Positions 1 through 9,461 are shown, counted from the stretch's first letter. The stretch is DNA of 35,927 nt from Legionellales bacterium (GCA_002709565.1 PAPY01000017.1:1-35927); one strand, 5' to 3'. A program made the numbers and translations. The notes: generated from the letters alone by a model not told the origin.

Positions 1-18
1 TGCTCAGGTATTGTATAT

Positions 19-86
19 ACATTCCGCTTTTTCGTTAATTTTTTACCCCTTTCTGCATCAAAAATAGCTCTGGTGCGAAAAGCCGG
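19..86 (-). repeat. Dispersed palindromic repeat, copy A
   Basis: On the minus strand this copy starts with the core CGGCTTTTCGCACCAGAGC followed by TATTTTTGATGCAG, and ends with GCGGAATGT. The same core and end recur near 27.8, 29.6 and 35.7 kb. Copies A and D share the stretch from the core through TGATGCAGAAA, and their centres then diverge. It starts three bases beyond the stop codon of the 661-aa gene, so it may lie in that gene's 3' untranslated region. The presence of the repeat is read directly; its role is unknown. Confidence 0.8.
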
Positions 87-88
87 CT

Positions 89-2074
89 CTACCCATCTGA
101 AGAACTTCCTTGTGGTGATGGGGAACGTAAACAAGTTTCAGAGGCAGCAGTAGTACCAGCCACTTCCCCTTCCTCTGTCCCAGGGCATTGACGGCGGGGA
201 CTGATTACCAGCTTGCGCCTTGCTGCTAGTTCTTGACTTGCCTGGCGCACCGGGGCCCATGTAGATACCGTATGGCGTCGAGGTCCAGAAGATGCTGCTG
301 GCATTTGCTCCCTAAGCGATCGGTGCACTGCGCCTAAAAAACCCGATGCAGAACGTTCTACTGTTGGTGTTTTTTTATTGCGTTCATCGAGCCATCGACG
401 CATCTGTGGAGAATTTGTTGCAGAAGACGCTGCATTATCAGCCTCACGCTCCGGTGCCTTCGGCGGGGGGCGACTTGGCGGTTGATCAAGACAATCATCA
501 CCCAAAATATCATCTAAGCATTGACCTTCATCAAGTGCTCGTAGTGGCGCTTGTAAGTCCTGATACTGTTGAATAAAGCTATCAACAAAAGCAGTGATGC
601 TTTGTTCAGCTGATGTTATCTCAGCCTCCCTGTCACCCGTTGAGCTTGCCAGTGACATTTTTTCGAATCGTTTTGATAAGCGTTGAAAACGCTTAAATAA
701 ATTGGGCACTTCTCTGCACATTTTATCTTGCAAAATCACGTTGCTTTCAGACGCTTGGGTTGCCATCGCAGCAGGTGCTGTCGTTGCACGTTCACGCCAG
801 CCTTGGAATTTATTTTGACGCACAGCATCTAGCTCTTTAAAAAACGCTAGCATTAAATCATGAACTAAGGTGTCGAATTCTTTGATATTGCTGGTGATAT
901 CGCTAGAATCTTTAAAACTCAATCCCGGATCAGCATCTATACTTTGAAAGTTACTAAAGATAAGCTTAGCCCTGTTAAGCTTTACGATAAAGCCATTGTC
1001 ATAGAGCCCTCGTAATGGTGAGTTTTGCTCAAGATCCGCTTCATCACAGGGAAATAAATTAAAAAATGCCTCAAACGGCTGTATCAGTGAACGGCCTAAA
1101 TGGTAGGCAAAAACCATTTCGTTAGTTTCTGCACCAGATAAGATTGAGCGGATCGTTGCAATTTGCAAGACATCAGAGCGGCCACAGAGGACAAAAACAT
1201 TTACCATTTCGCAGTATTCGCGGGACATAGACTGAAATGCTTCATCAGTAGCAAACTGCTGCAATAATTCTTTTACCTGTGACGCGATTTTTATAAGATT
1301 TTCAGTTAATTCCACCTGTCTCTCTGTCATGTTAAAACTTTCAGGAAAACCGCCTAGGGCTATCCTAAAGTCTTGCACGTAGCCATTCAGCTCTGAATCT
1401 CGCAGAAAAGTTATTTGAAGATTTTCACGATGTACTGTAGCAGCATCCGCTGCATTTGCAGCTTCGATAGCGCTAGCGGAGTACACATTAACTGCTGATA
1501 AGTGCTTAGTGATTTCGTTATTAATATCAACAAGGCATGTTTTGACTTGTTTCGATACATCTCTCTCGATATAAGTGGATAGCTTAGGAGTAGCATCGTC
1601 AAGAAACTCTAAATCTAGTGGCTTTCTCTTCGAAGATGGGCGGATTATTTTGGTGATGGATTGTCGGCGTGGCTTAATCTGTTCGGCTACTGCTTTAATT
1701 CCATGAATACCATCAAGCATAGCCAATAGAAATTCACGTAAAGATTGCTCAGTGTTACCTGCCAACTGCTTTAGGTTTTGTTCACACAAATCAACCTGGC
1801 GATGGCAACTTGGCAATCGCAATGTTTCGCCGTCACGAGTAACGCGCTGTACAACAGGCATATTCCCTGCGGTCTTTGCCAGTTGGCTTAGTAAGCCAGC
1901 GGATGTATGCAGATAAGTTAGTTTGTTTTTGAGTTTTCGGGCGCGCTCAGCCAATTCAGTATAATTAAACCCCGCCGCTGCAATAATACGGAGTAATTGC
2001 GCTAGAGTCTCATCAGCATAATTAAGTTGCCGAGCAAGTTTATTTGTGGCAACAGTATATTTTTGCTTGCCCAT
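89..2074 (-). CDS. Large protein of unknown function, candidate secreted effector
   Basis: A 661-aa protein that I do not recognise. The first 490 or so residues look mainly alpha-helical, with Leu/Lys/Glu-rich stretches and no clear transmembrane segment or signal peptide. From about residue 545 the chain becomes low-complexity: a proline-rich stretch (PPSRPPPKAP) resembles an SH3-binding ligand, followed by basic, Ser-rich sequence and a Glu/Ser-rich end (EEGEVAGTTAASE, then RSPSPQGSSSDG). A Ser/Glu-rich C-terminus is typical of Dot/Icm type IV effectors, so an effector role is a reasonable inference but no catalytic motif is visible. The start is supported by AAGGA a few bases upstream of the ATG. 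The gene stands alone, with its own strong promoter at 2108-2137, and runs away from the tmk operon. The 3' end is visibly more GC-rich than the rest of the gene. Confidence 0.75.
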   Translation of the reverse strand: MGKQKYTVATNKLARQLNYADETLAQLLRIIAAAGFNYTELAERARKLKNKLTYLHTSAGLLSQLAKTAGNMPVVQRVTRDGETLRLPSCHRQVDLCEQNLKQLAGNTEQSLREFLLAMLDGIHGIKAVAEQIKPRRQSITKIIRPSSKRKPLDLEFLDDATPKLSTYIERDVSKQVKTCLVDINNEITKHLSAVNVYSASAIEAANAADAATVHRENLQITFLRDSELNGYVQDFRIALGGFPESFNMTERQVELTENLIKIASQVKELLQQFATDEAFQSMSREYCEMVNVFVLCGRSDVLQIATIRSILSGAETNEMVFAYHLGRSLIQPFEAFFNLFPCDEADLEQNSPLRGLYDNGFIVKLNRAKLIFSNFQSIDADPGLSFKDSSDITSNIKEFDTLVHDLMLAFFKELDAVRQNKFQGWRERATTAPAAMATQASESNVILQDKMCREVPNLFKRFQRLSKRFEKMSLASSTGDREAEITSAEQSITAFVDSFIQQYQDLQAPLRALDEGQCLDDILGDDCLDQPPSRPPPKAPEREADNAASSATNSPQMRRWLDERNKKTPTVERSASGFLGAVHRSLREQMPAASSGPRRHTVSTWAPVRQASQELAARRKLVISPRRQCPGTEEGEVAGTTAASETCLRSPSPQGSSSDG

Positions 2075-2107
2075 GAAACGTCCTTATTATTGATAAAAAG
2101 AAGATTT

Positions 2108-2137
2108 ATTATGGCAATCACAGAAAAGCATTGTCAA
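2108..2137 (-). promoter_or_regulatory. Sigma-70-type promoter of the 661-aa gene
   Basis: On the minus strand there is a perfect -35 box TTGACA (2132-2137), an 18-base spacer, and CATAAT (2108-2113) as -10 box. The start codon at 2074 would leave a leader of about 25 bases containing AAGGA. Read by eye; not tested. Confidence 0.6.
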
Positions 2138-2326
2138 TTGGAAAACAGAAAAAACATCAAAAAAGTATATAGCCCGTGACTTCATGGCTATAAGGATGCC
2201 ATTAGATTTGTTTTGCGCTACCGAACAACCCAGCCTGCCGAATGCCTGGGTAAGCATCATTGCCTAAACAGCGAGGTTCAATATTAATATACGCGTGGTA
2301 CTTCTTGTAAATAACGCTACGTATCA

Positions 2327-2959
2327 TTATTGTCCGCCGATAAACGCCTCGATAAGTCGACGAATATCCATTGTCACTGCCTCAAGTGACTGTTCCGCAT
2401 TCACGATATGGAATCGCTGAGGATACAATTCAGCTCTATCCAGGTAGGTTTGACGCACGCGGGCAAAAAAATCGAGTTTTTCTGCTTCAATTCTATCGGG
2501 TGCGCTGCGCTCACTAGCTCGGCTCTGACCAACTTCAGGAGCAGCATCCAATAAAAGAGTAAAATCAGGCTGTAATCCTTGTTGTACCCAATCTTCAAGG
2601 GCCGCAATACGTGCCATATCAATATTGCGTCCACCACCTTGATAGGCAAAACTGGCATCAGTAAAGCGGTCACATAGCACCCATTGCCCACGCGCTAACG
2701 CTGGTTTAATGACCCGTTGCAAATGTTGAGCACGGCTGGCAAACATCAATAATAGCTCCGCATCCATATGCATGGGTTCATTGTGTTGTTCCAACAATAC
2801 TAAATGACGAATTTTCTCGGCGATTTCGGTACCGCCAGGTTCGCGGGTAGTAATAAAGTCAATACCGCCATCAGTTAAGGTAGCCGCGATATTCTCCACC
2901 GCTGTGGACTTACCCACACCCTCAATGCCTTCAATGGTTATGAACTTTGCTTTAGTCAT
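2327..2959 (-). CDS. tmk: Thymidylate kinase
   Basis: This cytosolic enzyme phosphorylates dTMP to dTDP with ATP, an essential step of dTTP supply. The 210-aa length is normal for the family. The P-loop GIEGVGKST lies at residues 10-18, the substrate-binding DR motif is in CDRFTDASFAYQGGGR, and the Arg-containing lid region (RASERSAPDRIEAEK) is of the E. coli type. It is the last gene of the fatty-acid operon and overlaps mltG by 8 bp, which suggests translational coupling. In E. coli holB follows, but here the operon ends; a modest inverted repeat at 2228-2251 with no good T tract is the only terminator candidate I see downstream. Confidence 0.97.
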   Translation of the reverse strand: MTKAKFITIEGIEGVGKSTAVENIAATLTDGGIDFITTREPGGTEIAEKIRHLVLLEQHNEPMHMDAELLLMFASRAQHLQRVIKPALARGQWVLCDRFTDASFAYQGGGRNIDMARIAALEDWVQQGLQPDFTLLLDAAPEVGQSRASERSAPDRIEAEKLDFFARVRQTYLDRAELYPQRFHIVNAEQSLEAVTMDIRRLIEAFIGGQ

Positions 2960-4019
2960 GTTGTGGTTCCTTTGCTACTTGCTCCACAGTGCGTAAATGC
3001 TCAATATAGGCTCGCAAGGCTTTGTCGTGTTCCTGCAAGTTTGTCGAAAAGACATGACTACCATCCCCCTTCGCCACAAAATACAAATAATCCGACTCTG
3101 CCGGGTGCACTGCAGCATTAATCGCGTCTTTGCTAGGCATCGCAATGGGTGTGGGCGGTAAGCCACGATGTCGATAAGTATTATAAGGCGTGTCTGTGCG
3201 CATGTCTGCTTTGGTAAGTTTGCCCGTGTAAGCATCCCCTAAACCATAAATCACCGTTGGATCAAACTGCAATGGCATATTCGCCTGCAAACGATTCACT
3301 AACACACTGGCAATTAAAGGGCGTTCATCTGCCACAGCAGACTCTTTCTCAATCAACGACGCGGCAATTAAGACGTCGTAAGGTGACTGGTACGGCAATC
3401 CTTCAGCGCGAGTTTGCCATGCGGCATTAATTACCGCATCCATGGATTGTTTTGCTTGTTGCAAAAGCGCTACATCCGTATCACCCTTGCTGAACATATA
3501 GGTATCGGGGTACAACAAGCCTTCTGCATTGCTATGTTCAGTGATCCCAATTGCCGCTAAGATCTGCGGCAATGTTTGCTGGGCCAATTGCTGTTGCAGC
3601 TTATCAGTTTGTTTGAGCTCAGCAAGAATTTGCTGGAATGTCACCCCTTCAACAATGGTGAACTTATAATCTACCACATCCCCCTTGGCAACTTGTTGCA
3701 GGACTTGCTTTACTGTCGCGTTAGCAGGAAATTCATATTCTCCCGCCTGCAATAAATGCGCTGTATCACTCAAACGCGCTGCCCAGACAAATTTGTCCGG
3801 TTCTGAGAGCAAACCACGGTGATAAAGATCCGACGCCATGCGATGGGCACTGCCACCCCGGGGCAATTCATAGACCAATGACCCATCTGCCGGAATAATT
3901 TTGCTGTGATAAAAAACAAAAATCTTGAGCGTAAAAACAATAATAGCAATCGCTGCCAGCAACAGTACCGTAGCTAGCCCCCAACTGAGGAAAGCGATGG
4001 GTTTAGTGAATTTTGCCAT
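2952..4019 (-). CDS. mltG: Endolytic murein transglycosylase MltG (YceG)
   Basis: MltG is an inner-membrane enzyme that cuts nascent peptidoglycan strands and so sets glycan chain length. The 355-aa protein has one N-terminal membrane segment (about residues 11-37) and then a periplasmic part with a LysM-like region and the YceG catalytic domain. The catalytic glutamate is seen in SLIEKES (Glu224, corresponding to Glu218 of the E. coli enzyme), and the conserved elements LYPDTY, DPTVIYGLG, YNTYRHRGLPPTPI and YFVA are present. It lies between fabF and tmk as in E. coli, but the pabC gene that separates fabF and mltG there is missing. Confidence 0.96.
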   Translation of the reverse strand: MAKFTKPIAFLSWGLATVLLLAAIAIIVFTLKIFVFYHSKIIPADGSLVYELPRGGSAHRMASDLYHRGLLSEPDKFVWAARLSDTAHLLQAGEYEFPANATVKQVLQQVAKGDVVDYKFTIVEGVTFQQILAELKQTDKLQQQLAQQTLPQILAAIGITEHSNAEGLLYPDTYMFSKGDTDVALLQQAKQSMDAVINAAWQTRAEGLPYQSPYDVLIAASLIEKESAVADERPLIASVLVNRLQANMPLQFDPTVIYGLGDAYTGKLTKADMRTDTPYNTYRHRGLPPTPIAMPSKDAINAAVHPAESDYLYFVAKGDGSHVFSTNLQEHDKALRAYIEHLRTVEQVAKEPQHD

Positions 4020-4061
4020 TATTCTCGACTCCTTTCTCTCCGTTAAAGGAATGGAGTCACA

Positions 4062-5300
4062 CTAAATACGCTTAAAGATGAGCGTACCGTTAGTGCCACC
4101 AAAACCAAATGAATTTGAAAGCGCCACATCAATAGTGCGCTGCTGCGCTTCGTGAGGTACAAAATTCAAGTCACAACCGTCACTCGGGTTATCGAGATTC
4201 AATGTTGGCGGAGCAACATTATCGCGAATAGCAAGGATACTAAAAATAGCCTCTACAGCCCCCGCTGCACCCAGTAAGTGCCCGGTCATGGATTTAGTTG
4301 AGCTTACTGCAACATCTTTCGCATGCTCCCCGAAGGCCCGTTTTACTGCTAAGGCTTCTAATTCATCACCTGCTGGTGTTGAGGTGCCATGAGCATTGAT
4401 GTATTGCACATCACTAGGATTCAAACCTGCATCGTTCAAGGCTGACTGCATAGAGTGACATGCCCCCAAACCCTCAGGATGAGGTGACGTAATATGGGAA
4501 GCGTCACTGCTCATACCAAAGCCTGCTACTTCCGCATAGATCTTCGCACCCCGTTGTTTGGCATGTTCGTATTCTTCAAGCATCAATACTCCTGCACCAT
4601 CGCCCAAAACAAAGCCATCACGGTCTTTGTCCCAAGGCCGACTGGCAGCAGCAGGATCATCATTACGGGTAGACAGTGCTCGCATCGCCGAGAAACCACC
4701 CAAGCCCAATGGGCAAGTAGCCATTTCACTACCACCAGCCAACATCACATCAGCATCGCCATAGGCAATAATACGAGCCGCATGGCCAATGTTATGGGTT
4801 CCCGTGGTACAAGCCGTCACAATCGAAATCGTCGGACCACGCATCCCCTTAGCGATAGAGACAAGACCGGGCGCCATATTAATTATGGCACCAGGGATAA
4901 AGAACGGTGACAATCGTCGAGGGCCACCTTTCTCGAGAGCGATATAGTTTTTTTCGATAGAAGGCAAACCACCAATACCCGAGCCAACCGCTAAACCAAT
5001 ACGGTCTGCATTAGCATCGGTCACTTCAAGTCCACCGTCTTCCATCGCCTGCACACTGGCAGCCATGGCAAACTGTACAAACATATCTTGTTTGCGTGCT
5101 TCTTTCGGAGACATATAGGGACTGGGATCAAAATCCCGCACTGAGCCGCTAATTTTGGAAGGAAATGGTGCGACATCGAAGCTATCGATGAGACGGATCC
5201 CACTTTTGCCTTCGACAATACCGCGCCAGGAATCTTCCACGTTATTCGCCAATGGCGACAACATGCCTAATCCAGTTACTACTACCCTTCTCTTAGACAA
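4062..5300 (-). CDS. fabF: 3-oxoacyl-ACP synthase II (KAS II)
   Basis: FabF condenses malonyl-ACP with acyl-ACP to elongate fatty acids. The catalytic triad is complete: Cys in [10 protein letters not shown], His in [10 protein letters not shown] and His in [13 protein letters not shown] chose the TTG at 5298-5300 as start. The protein then begins (M)[13 protein letters not shown], exactly like E. coli FabF; the catalytic residues become Cys164, His304 and His341, one off E. coli numbering; and AGGGG sits 6 bases upstream. An in-frame ATG at 5331-5333 would add 11 non-conserved residues and begins just after a strong hairpin (5344-5363) with no well-placed ribosome site. The gene lies downstream of acpP in the operon. 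Confidence 0.96.
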   Translation of the reverse strand: MSKRRVVVTGLGMLSPLANNVEDSWRGIVEGKSGIRLIDSFDVAPFPSKISGSVRDFDPSPYMSPKEARKQDMFVQFAMAASVQAMEDGGLEVTDANADRIGLAVGSGIGGLPSIEKNYIALEKGGPRRLSPFFIPGAIINMAPGLVSIAKGMRGPTISIVTACTTGTHNIGHAARIIAYGDADVMLAGGSEMATCPLGLGGFSAMRALSTRNDDPAAASRPWDKDRDGFVLGDGAGVLMLEEYEHAKQRGAKIYAEVAGFGMSSDASHITSPHPEGLGACHSMQSALNDAGLNPSDVQYINAHGTSTPAGDELEALAVKRAFGEHAKDVAVSSTKSMTGHLLGAAGAVEAIFSILAIRDNVAPPTLNLDNPSDGCDLNFVPHEAQQRTIDVALSNSFGFGGTNGTLIFKRI

Positions 5301-5343
5301 CCTCAGCCCCTCTCTCGCTATCGTTCGGTCCATAAAACGCCGA

Positions 5344-5363
5344 CGCTCCCAAGGCTGGGAGCG
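5344..5363 (-). terminator. Hairpin between acpP and fabF, possible attenuator
   Basis: A perfect 8-bp GC-rich stem (CGCTCCCA/TGGGAGCG on the minus strand) closes a 4-base loop. It is followed after six bases by TTTT. The T tract is short and displaced, so partial termination or mRNA processing is more likely than a full stop. Its position fits the known need for much more AcpP than FabF; that link is inference. Confidence 0.5.
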
Positions 5364-5377
5364 CTGACACTGTACAT

Positions 5378-5623
5378 TTAAGATGCTTCTGTTGCGCGCT
5401 CTTGAATGTAGTTGACGGCATCTTGAACAGTCGCAATTTTTTCCGCGTCTTCATCGGGAATTTCTGCTTCAAATTCTTCTTCCAGAGCCATTACTAACTC
5501 AACGGTGTCTAAAGAATCAGCACCTAAGTCATCAACAAAGGATGCATCGGCTTTAACGTCTTTTTCTTCAACACCCAATTGTTCAACAACAATCTTCTTT
5601 ACACGTTCTTCAATACTGCTCAT
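5378..5623 (-). CDS. acpP: Acyl carrier protein
   Basis: The small acidic carrier (81 aa) holds growing acyl chains on a 4'-phosphopantetheine arm. The attachment serine is Ser37 in the canonical [18 protein letters not shown]. Helix II and the rest of the fold match the E. coli protein closely in length and composition. It has its own likely promoter at 5677-5706 in the fabG-acpP gap and a hairpin just after its stop codon, so its transcript level can be set apart from the operon, as is known for acpP in other bacteria. Confidence 0.98.
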   Translation of the reverse strand: MSSIEERVKKIVVEQLGVEEKDVKADASFVDDLGADSLDTVELVMALEEEFEAEIPDEDAEKIATVQDAVNYIQERATEAS

Positions 5624-5676
5624 GACAATATTTTCTCCTAAGTTTGCGGCCCTCAGCCAAAGTTTGAAGGCCTTAG

Positions 5677-5706
5677 TTTATAAAAAAAATCACAAGTTGC
5701 AAGCAA
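5677..5706 (-). promoter_or_regulatory. Probable acpP promoter
   Basis: In the 153-bp fabG-acpP gap the minus strand reads TTGCTT (5701-5706), an 18-base spacer containing an A+T tract, then TATAAA (5677-5682). The spacing and -10 box are good and the -35 box is moderate. Independent acpP promoters are common in gammaproteobacteria. Confidence 0.45.
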
Positions 5707-5776
5707 CAAAACCCGATTTTGGACACTTTTTGTGGATTTTATTGCCTAAAATTCGTTTTATACGCCCCGCAGGGGT

Positions 5777-6520
5777 TTAATTCATATACATCCCCCCGTT
5801 CACATGAATCGTTTCACCAGTAATATAAGAAGCTTGGGGGGATGCTAAAAAGCCCACCGCGGCCGCAATTTCTTCTGGTTGTGCCAACCGGCCCATGGGG
5901 ATAAGGCTGCGTAATTTATCCATATGCGCTTCAGGGATCTCTTTGGTCATGTCGGTTTCGACACAACCCGGAGCAACCACATTCACAGTCACGTTACGAG
6001 AGGCAATTTCATGGGCCAGGCATTTACTAAAACCCACCATGCCTGCTTTAGCCGCTGCATAGTTAGCCTGTCCCAGATTCCCCATATGCCCGGTCACGGA
6101 ACTAATATTGATGATACGTCCCCAGCGGGCTTTGACCATGCCACGGATACAGGCTTTGGTCATATAAAAAATCGAATTCAAATTGGTCTCAATAATATCG
6201 TGCCATTCATCATCTTTCATACGCAGCAAAATATTATCCCGAGTAATGGCAGCATTGTTGACGAGAATATCAATATTGCCAAAATCGCTAGTGACAGTTT
6301 TGATGACTTCATCTATAGAGCTTCTGTCAGTGACGTTTAACACAAGTCCCGTGCCTTTGACATTAGCGGCTTTAAGCCCCTCAGCAATGTTCTTTGCCCC
6401 GGACTCGCTGGTCGCTGTACCCACAACTGTTGCCCCTTGTTGGCCAAGCTCTATGGCAATAGCACGACCGATACCCCGGCTTGCGCCAGAAACTAATGCA
6501 ACTTTACCATCTAGATTCAT
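5777..6520 (-). CDS. fabG: 3-oxoacyl-ACP reductase
   Basis: FabG reduces beta-ketoacyl-ACP with NADPH in the elongation cycle. The 247-aa short-chain dehydrogenase has the nucleotide motif GASRGIG at residues 12-18, the NNA motif at 88-90, and a catalytic set of Ser141, Tyr154 and Lys158 (in QANYAAAKAG). The C-terminal ITGETIHVNGGMYMN is typical. It follows fabD with a 13-bp gap. Confidence 0.97.
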   Translation of the reverse strand: MNLDGKVALVSGASRGIGRAIAIELGQQGATVVGTATSESGAKNIAEGLKAANVKGTGLVLNVTDRSSIDEVIKTVTSDFGNIDILVNNAAITRDNILLRMKDDEWHDIIETNLNSIFYMTKACIRGMVKARWGRIINISSVTGHMGNLGQANYAAAKAGMVGFSKCLAHEIASRNVTVNVVAPGCVETDMTKEIPEAHMDKLRSLIPMGRLAQPEEIAAAVGFLASPQASYITGETIHVNGGMYMN

Positions 6521-6533
6521 GATCTCCCCTCGC

Positions 6534-7457
6534 TTATGCTGTAAATGCTTCAGGTGCCGTCAATGTCTGCACCGTCATTGTTTTTACGATCCGTTTGTTG
6601 AGACCTGCTAATACTTTACCAGGCCCACATTCCACTAATTGCAGAATACCTTGTTCGGCAAATAATTGAATTGTCTCCACCCATCGCACCGGACTATAAA
6701 GCTGTTCCACCAAGGCTTGACGAATATCATCGCCGTGGGTTACTTCACTGACGTTCACATTGTGAATGACAGGAATACTCGGCGCTGTGATTGCTACATC
6801 TGCTAACGCTTCACTAAGACGCTGGGCTGCTGGACGCATTAATTCACAATGAGATGGCACACTGACAGGAATGCGTTTTGCGATTTTGGCGCCCGCGTCT
6901 TTTGCGGCGATAATCGCACGCTCTACCGCCGCCGTTTCACCGGCAATAACAACTTGACCAATAGCGTTAAAATTCGCTGCCGTGACAATCTCGCCTTCAC
7001 TGACTGTAGCGCAAACAGCAATTACTACAGCATCATCCAAACCAATAATGGCAGCCATCGCGCCTTTGCCCTCAGGACAAGCGGCTTGCATGTATTCACC
7101 CCGTAACGCGACTAATTTAATAGCGTCGGTAAATGCCATGCTGTCAGCACACACGAGTGCACTGTATTCACCCAAACTATGTCCGGCAAGTAACGCCGGC
7201 ATTCTGGACTGTTGTGCTTGCCAAATCCGCCAAATCGCAACAGAGGCAGCTAACAATGCCGGTTGGGTTTTGGCCGTTTGATTGAGTTCTGTTTCTGGAC
7301 CCTGTTGGGTTAATTGCCATAGATCATAACCTAAGACCTCGGACGCCTCAGCAAAAGTCGCTTCAACAACGGGATAAGCTGTCGCCAACTCCCCTAACAT
7401 GCCTACTGATTGGGAACCTTGACCGGGAAATACACATGCAAGTTTGTTATCAATCAT
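6534..7457 (-). CDS. fabD: Malonyl-CoA:ACP transacylase
   Basis: FabD moves malonyl from CoA to ACP, supplying the extender unit for chain elongation. The 307-aa protein has the N-terminal FPGQGSQ loop (10-16), the nucleophile Ser94 in GHSLGEYSAL, and catalytic His203 in VPSHCELMRPA, two off the E. coli numbering. Gaps to fabH and fabG are 13 bp each, so it is clearly part of the operon. Confidence 0.97.
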   Translation of the reverse strand: MIDNKLACVFPGQGSQSVGMLGELATAYPVVEATFAEASEVLGYDLWQLTQQGPETELNQTAKTQPALLAASVAIWRIWQAQQSRMPALLAGHSLGEYSALVCADSMAFTDAIKLVALRGEYMQAACPEGKGAMAAIIGLDDAVVIAVCATVSEGEIVTAANFNAIGQVVIAGETAAVERAIIAAKDAGAKIAKRIPVSVPSHCELMRPAAQRLSEALADVAITAPSIPVIHNVNVSEVTHGDDIRQALVEQLYSPVRWVETIQLFAEQGILQLVECGPGKVLAGLNKRIVKTMTVQTLTAPEAFTA

Positions 7458-7470
7458 CGTCGTTACTCTC

Positions 7471-8433
7471 TTAATACTTCACCAAAGCCGAGCCCCACAC
7501 CATGCCGCCACCAATGGCTTCAAACAGCAAGGTCTCGCCCGGTTTGATGTTGCCACTGCGCACCCCTTTGTCCAAGGCTAAAGGAATAGACGCGGCAGAG
7601 GTATTACCCTGGTCTTGTACAGTTAAGACAACGCGCTCCATGGGCAAATTTAATTTTTTGGCGGTCGCAGCAATAATGCGAATATTAGCTTGATGGGGAA
7701 TGAGCCAATCGATATCAGACTTTTGCATGTCGTTTGCTGATAACGCTTCATCCACCGCGTCGCTCAACGCATTCACGGCAAATTTAAACACTTCTTTGCC
7801 TTCCATATTCACGTAAGCCGGTTGAGCCGGATCCGCTTGGCCAGGCAAGCTGCTTGGCACACGCAAAATATCTTTGTAATCGCCATTAGCATGTAAATGA
7901 GTTGATAGAATACCAGGTTCATCCGACGCACTGAATACTGCGGCACCAGCACCATCACCAAATAACACACAGGTGTTACGATCTTCCCAATCCACAACGC
8001 TGGACATGACTTCTGCGCCAACGACGAGAATATGTTGCATGTTGCCCGAACGAATAAATTGATCCGCCACTGCCATTGAATAAAGGAAACCCGCACAAGC
8101 CGCTGATAAATCAAATGTTGGAATGCCAGGGATGCCGAGGCGGTGCTGTAACGAGCACCCTGCAATCGGTAATATCGCATCCGGGGTGGTCGTCGCAAAG
8201 ATAATCATATCAATATCGTCTGGGGTCAAGCCTGCGGCTTCAATAGCTTGCCGGGAAGCGATTTCACCCATACTCGAAGACGTTTCGCCCTTCGCAACAA
8301 TATGACGGCGTTCGATACCGGTGCGTTGCTTAATCCACTCATCACTAGTATCGACCATTTTTTCGAGGTCAGCATTGGTAAGAACTTTTTCGGGAAGATA
8401 ACTACCGGTCCCGACTAAACGTGCATATTTCAT
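7471..8433 (-). CDS. fabH: 3-oxoacyl-ACP synthase III (KAS III)
   Basis: FabH starts fatty-acid synthesis by condensing acetyl-CoA with malonyl-ACP. The Cys-His-Asn triad is present at Cys113 (DLSAACAGF), His247 (IPHQANIRI) and Asn277 (QGNTSAASIP). The 320-aa length is normal. Its start codon overlaps the end of plsX by 4 bp (ATGA type), pointing to coupled translation. Confidence 0.97.
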   Translation of the reverse strand: MKYARLVGTGSYLPEKVLTNADLEKMVDTSDEWIKQRTGIERRHIVAKGETSSSMGEIASRQAIEAAGLTPDDIDMIIFATTTPDAILPIAGCSLQHRLGIPGIPTFDLSAACAGFLYSMAVADQFIRSGNMQHILVVGAEVMSSVVDWEDRNTCVLFGDGAGAAVFSASDEPGILSTHLHANGDYKDILRVPSSLPGQADPAQPAYVNMEGKEVFKFAVNALSDAVDEALSANDMQKSDIDWLIPHQANIRIIAATAKKLNLPMERVVLTVQDQGNTSAASIPLALDKGVRSGNIKPGETLLFEAIGGGMVWGSALVKY

Positions 8434-9461
8434 GAAGTAACTCGCTTTAGTATTTCCGCAACTGTGCTCGTAATTTTTTGCGGTACATTTTGCTCTACTT
8501 GGGTGATGGCTTCTTCGATAGCGGCAGCGAACGCCACTTCGTTAGCACCACCATGGCTCTTGATAGCAATTCCCCGTAATCCAACAAAACTCGCCCCATT
8601 GTAACGCCCGGGATCCATACGGCGTTTCAGTTGGCGAAAGATAGGCATTGTCACTAAGCCAATCAAGCGGGAAAAAAGATTTTTGGTGAACTCATCACGC
8701 ATATAAGTACTGATAAGATTGATAGCGCCTTCGCTAGCTTTTAGGGCGACATTACCGACAAAACCATCGCAGACGATAACATCCACATTGCCAGAATAAA
8801 TATCCGTACCCTCAATGAAGCCGACATAATTGATTGCTGGACACGCTTCTAGCAGTTGTGCCGTTGCTTTAACTTGCTCATTACCTTTGATGGCTTCTTC
8901 ACCGTTATTGAGCAACGCAACTTTAGGGTTGGTAATCTTATCAACCAAATTTGATACGACAGATCCCATGACAGCAAATTGTTGTAATTTCTCCGGACTC
9001 GAATCTACATTCGCGCCCAAATCCAGCATCCTTAGAATTCGCCCTTCTTGGACAGTGGGTAATGCCGTAAGTATTGCCGGCCGATCAATACCAGGTATCA
9101 TTTTTAAGACAAATTTGGCTGTCGCCATCAAAGCACCGGTATTACCCGCACTAACACAGGCCTCAGCCTTACCCTCATGAACAAGATTTACGGCAACCCG
9201 CATGGAAGAGTCTTTTTTGGAGCGTAAAGCAATAGAGGGTAATTCGTCCATCGCCACCACTTCGGAGGCATGGTGAACAATCAATTGAGGGTGATTACTG
9301 GCTTTGCACTTAGCAAGCTCTGATTCTAATGTGGCTTTATCTCCGACCAAGATCAACGTCAGATCGGGGTGTTTTTTGGCTGCTCGAATTGCAGCAGGGA
9401 CGATAACGGAGGCTCCGCTATCCCCACTCATGGCATCGAGCGCTATAGTCATCGTAGACAA
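8430..9461 (-). CDS. plsX: Phosphate acyltransferase PlsX
   Basis: PlsX makes acyl-phosphate from acyl-ACP, the donor for the first acylation of glycerol 3-phosphate, and so connects fatty-acid and phospholipid synthesis. Conserved stretches include ALDAMSGD near the N-terminus, ACVSAGNTGALMA, LDLGANVDSSPE, VCDGFVGNVALK and GLRGIAIKSHGGA. The first ATG gives MSTMTIALDAMSGD; the second, three residues on, is an equally plausible start. It lies between rpmF and fabH as in E. coli. Confidence 0.96.
   Translation of the reverse strand: MSTMTIALDAMSGDSGASVIVPAAIRAAKKHPDLTLILVGDKATLESELAKCKASNHPQLIVHHASEVVAMDELPSIALRSKKDSSMRVAVNLVHEGKAEACVSAGNTGALMATAKFVLKMIPGIDRPAILTALPTVQEGRILRMLDLGANVDSSPEKLQQFAVMGSVVSNLVDKITNPKVALLNNGEEAIKGNEQVKATAQLLEACPAINYVGFIEGTDIYSGNVDVIVCDGFVGNVALKASEGAINLISTYMRDEFTKNLFSRLIGLVTMPIFRQLKRRMDPGRYNGASFVGLRGIAIKSHGGANEVAFAAAIEEAITQVEQNVPQKITSTVAEILKRVTS

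Noticed and set aside
346-576. Plus-strand frame inside the 661-aa gene
   Set aside because: No ribosome site and no family resemblance; the opposite strand has a full-length frame with a strong promoter and start signal.
2228-2251. Terminator after tmk
   Set aside because: ACCCAG/CTGGGT is a short stem with a 12-base loop and only a TGTT tail; too weak to list as a feature.
5766-5776. CCCCTGCGGGG after fabG as a terminator
   Set aside because: The stem is only 4 bp and no T tract follows; the acpP promoter in the same gap explains the region better.
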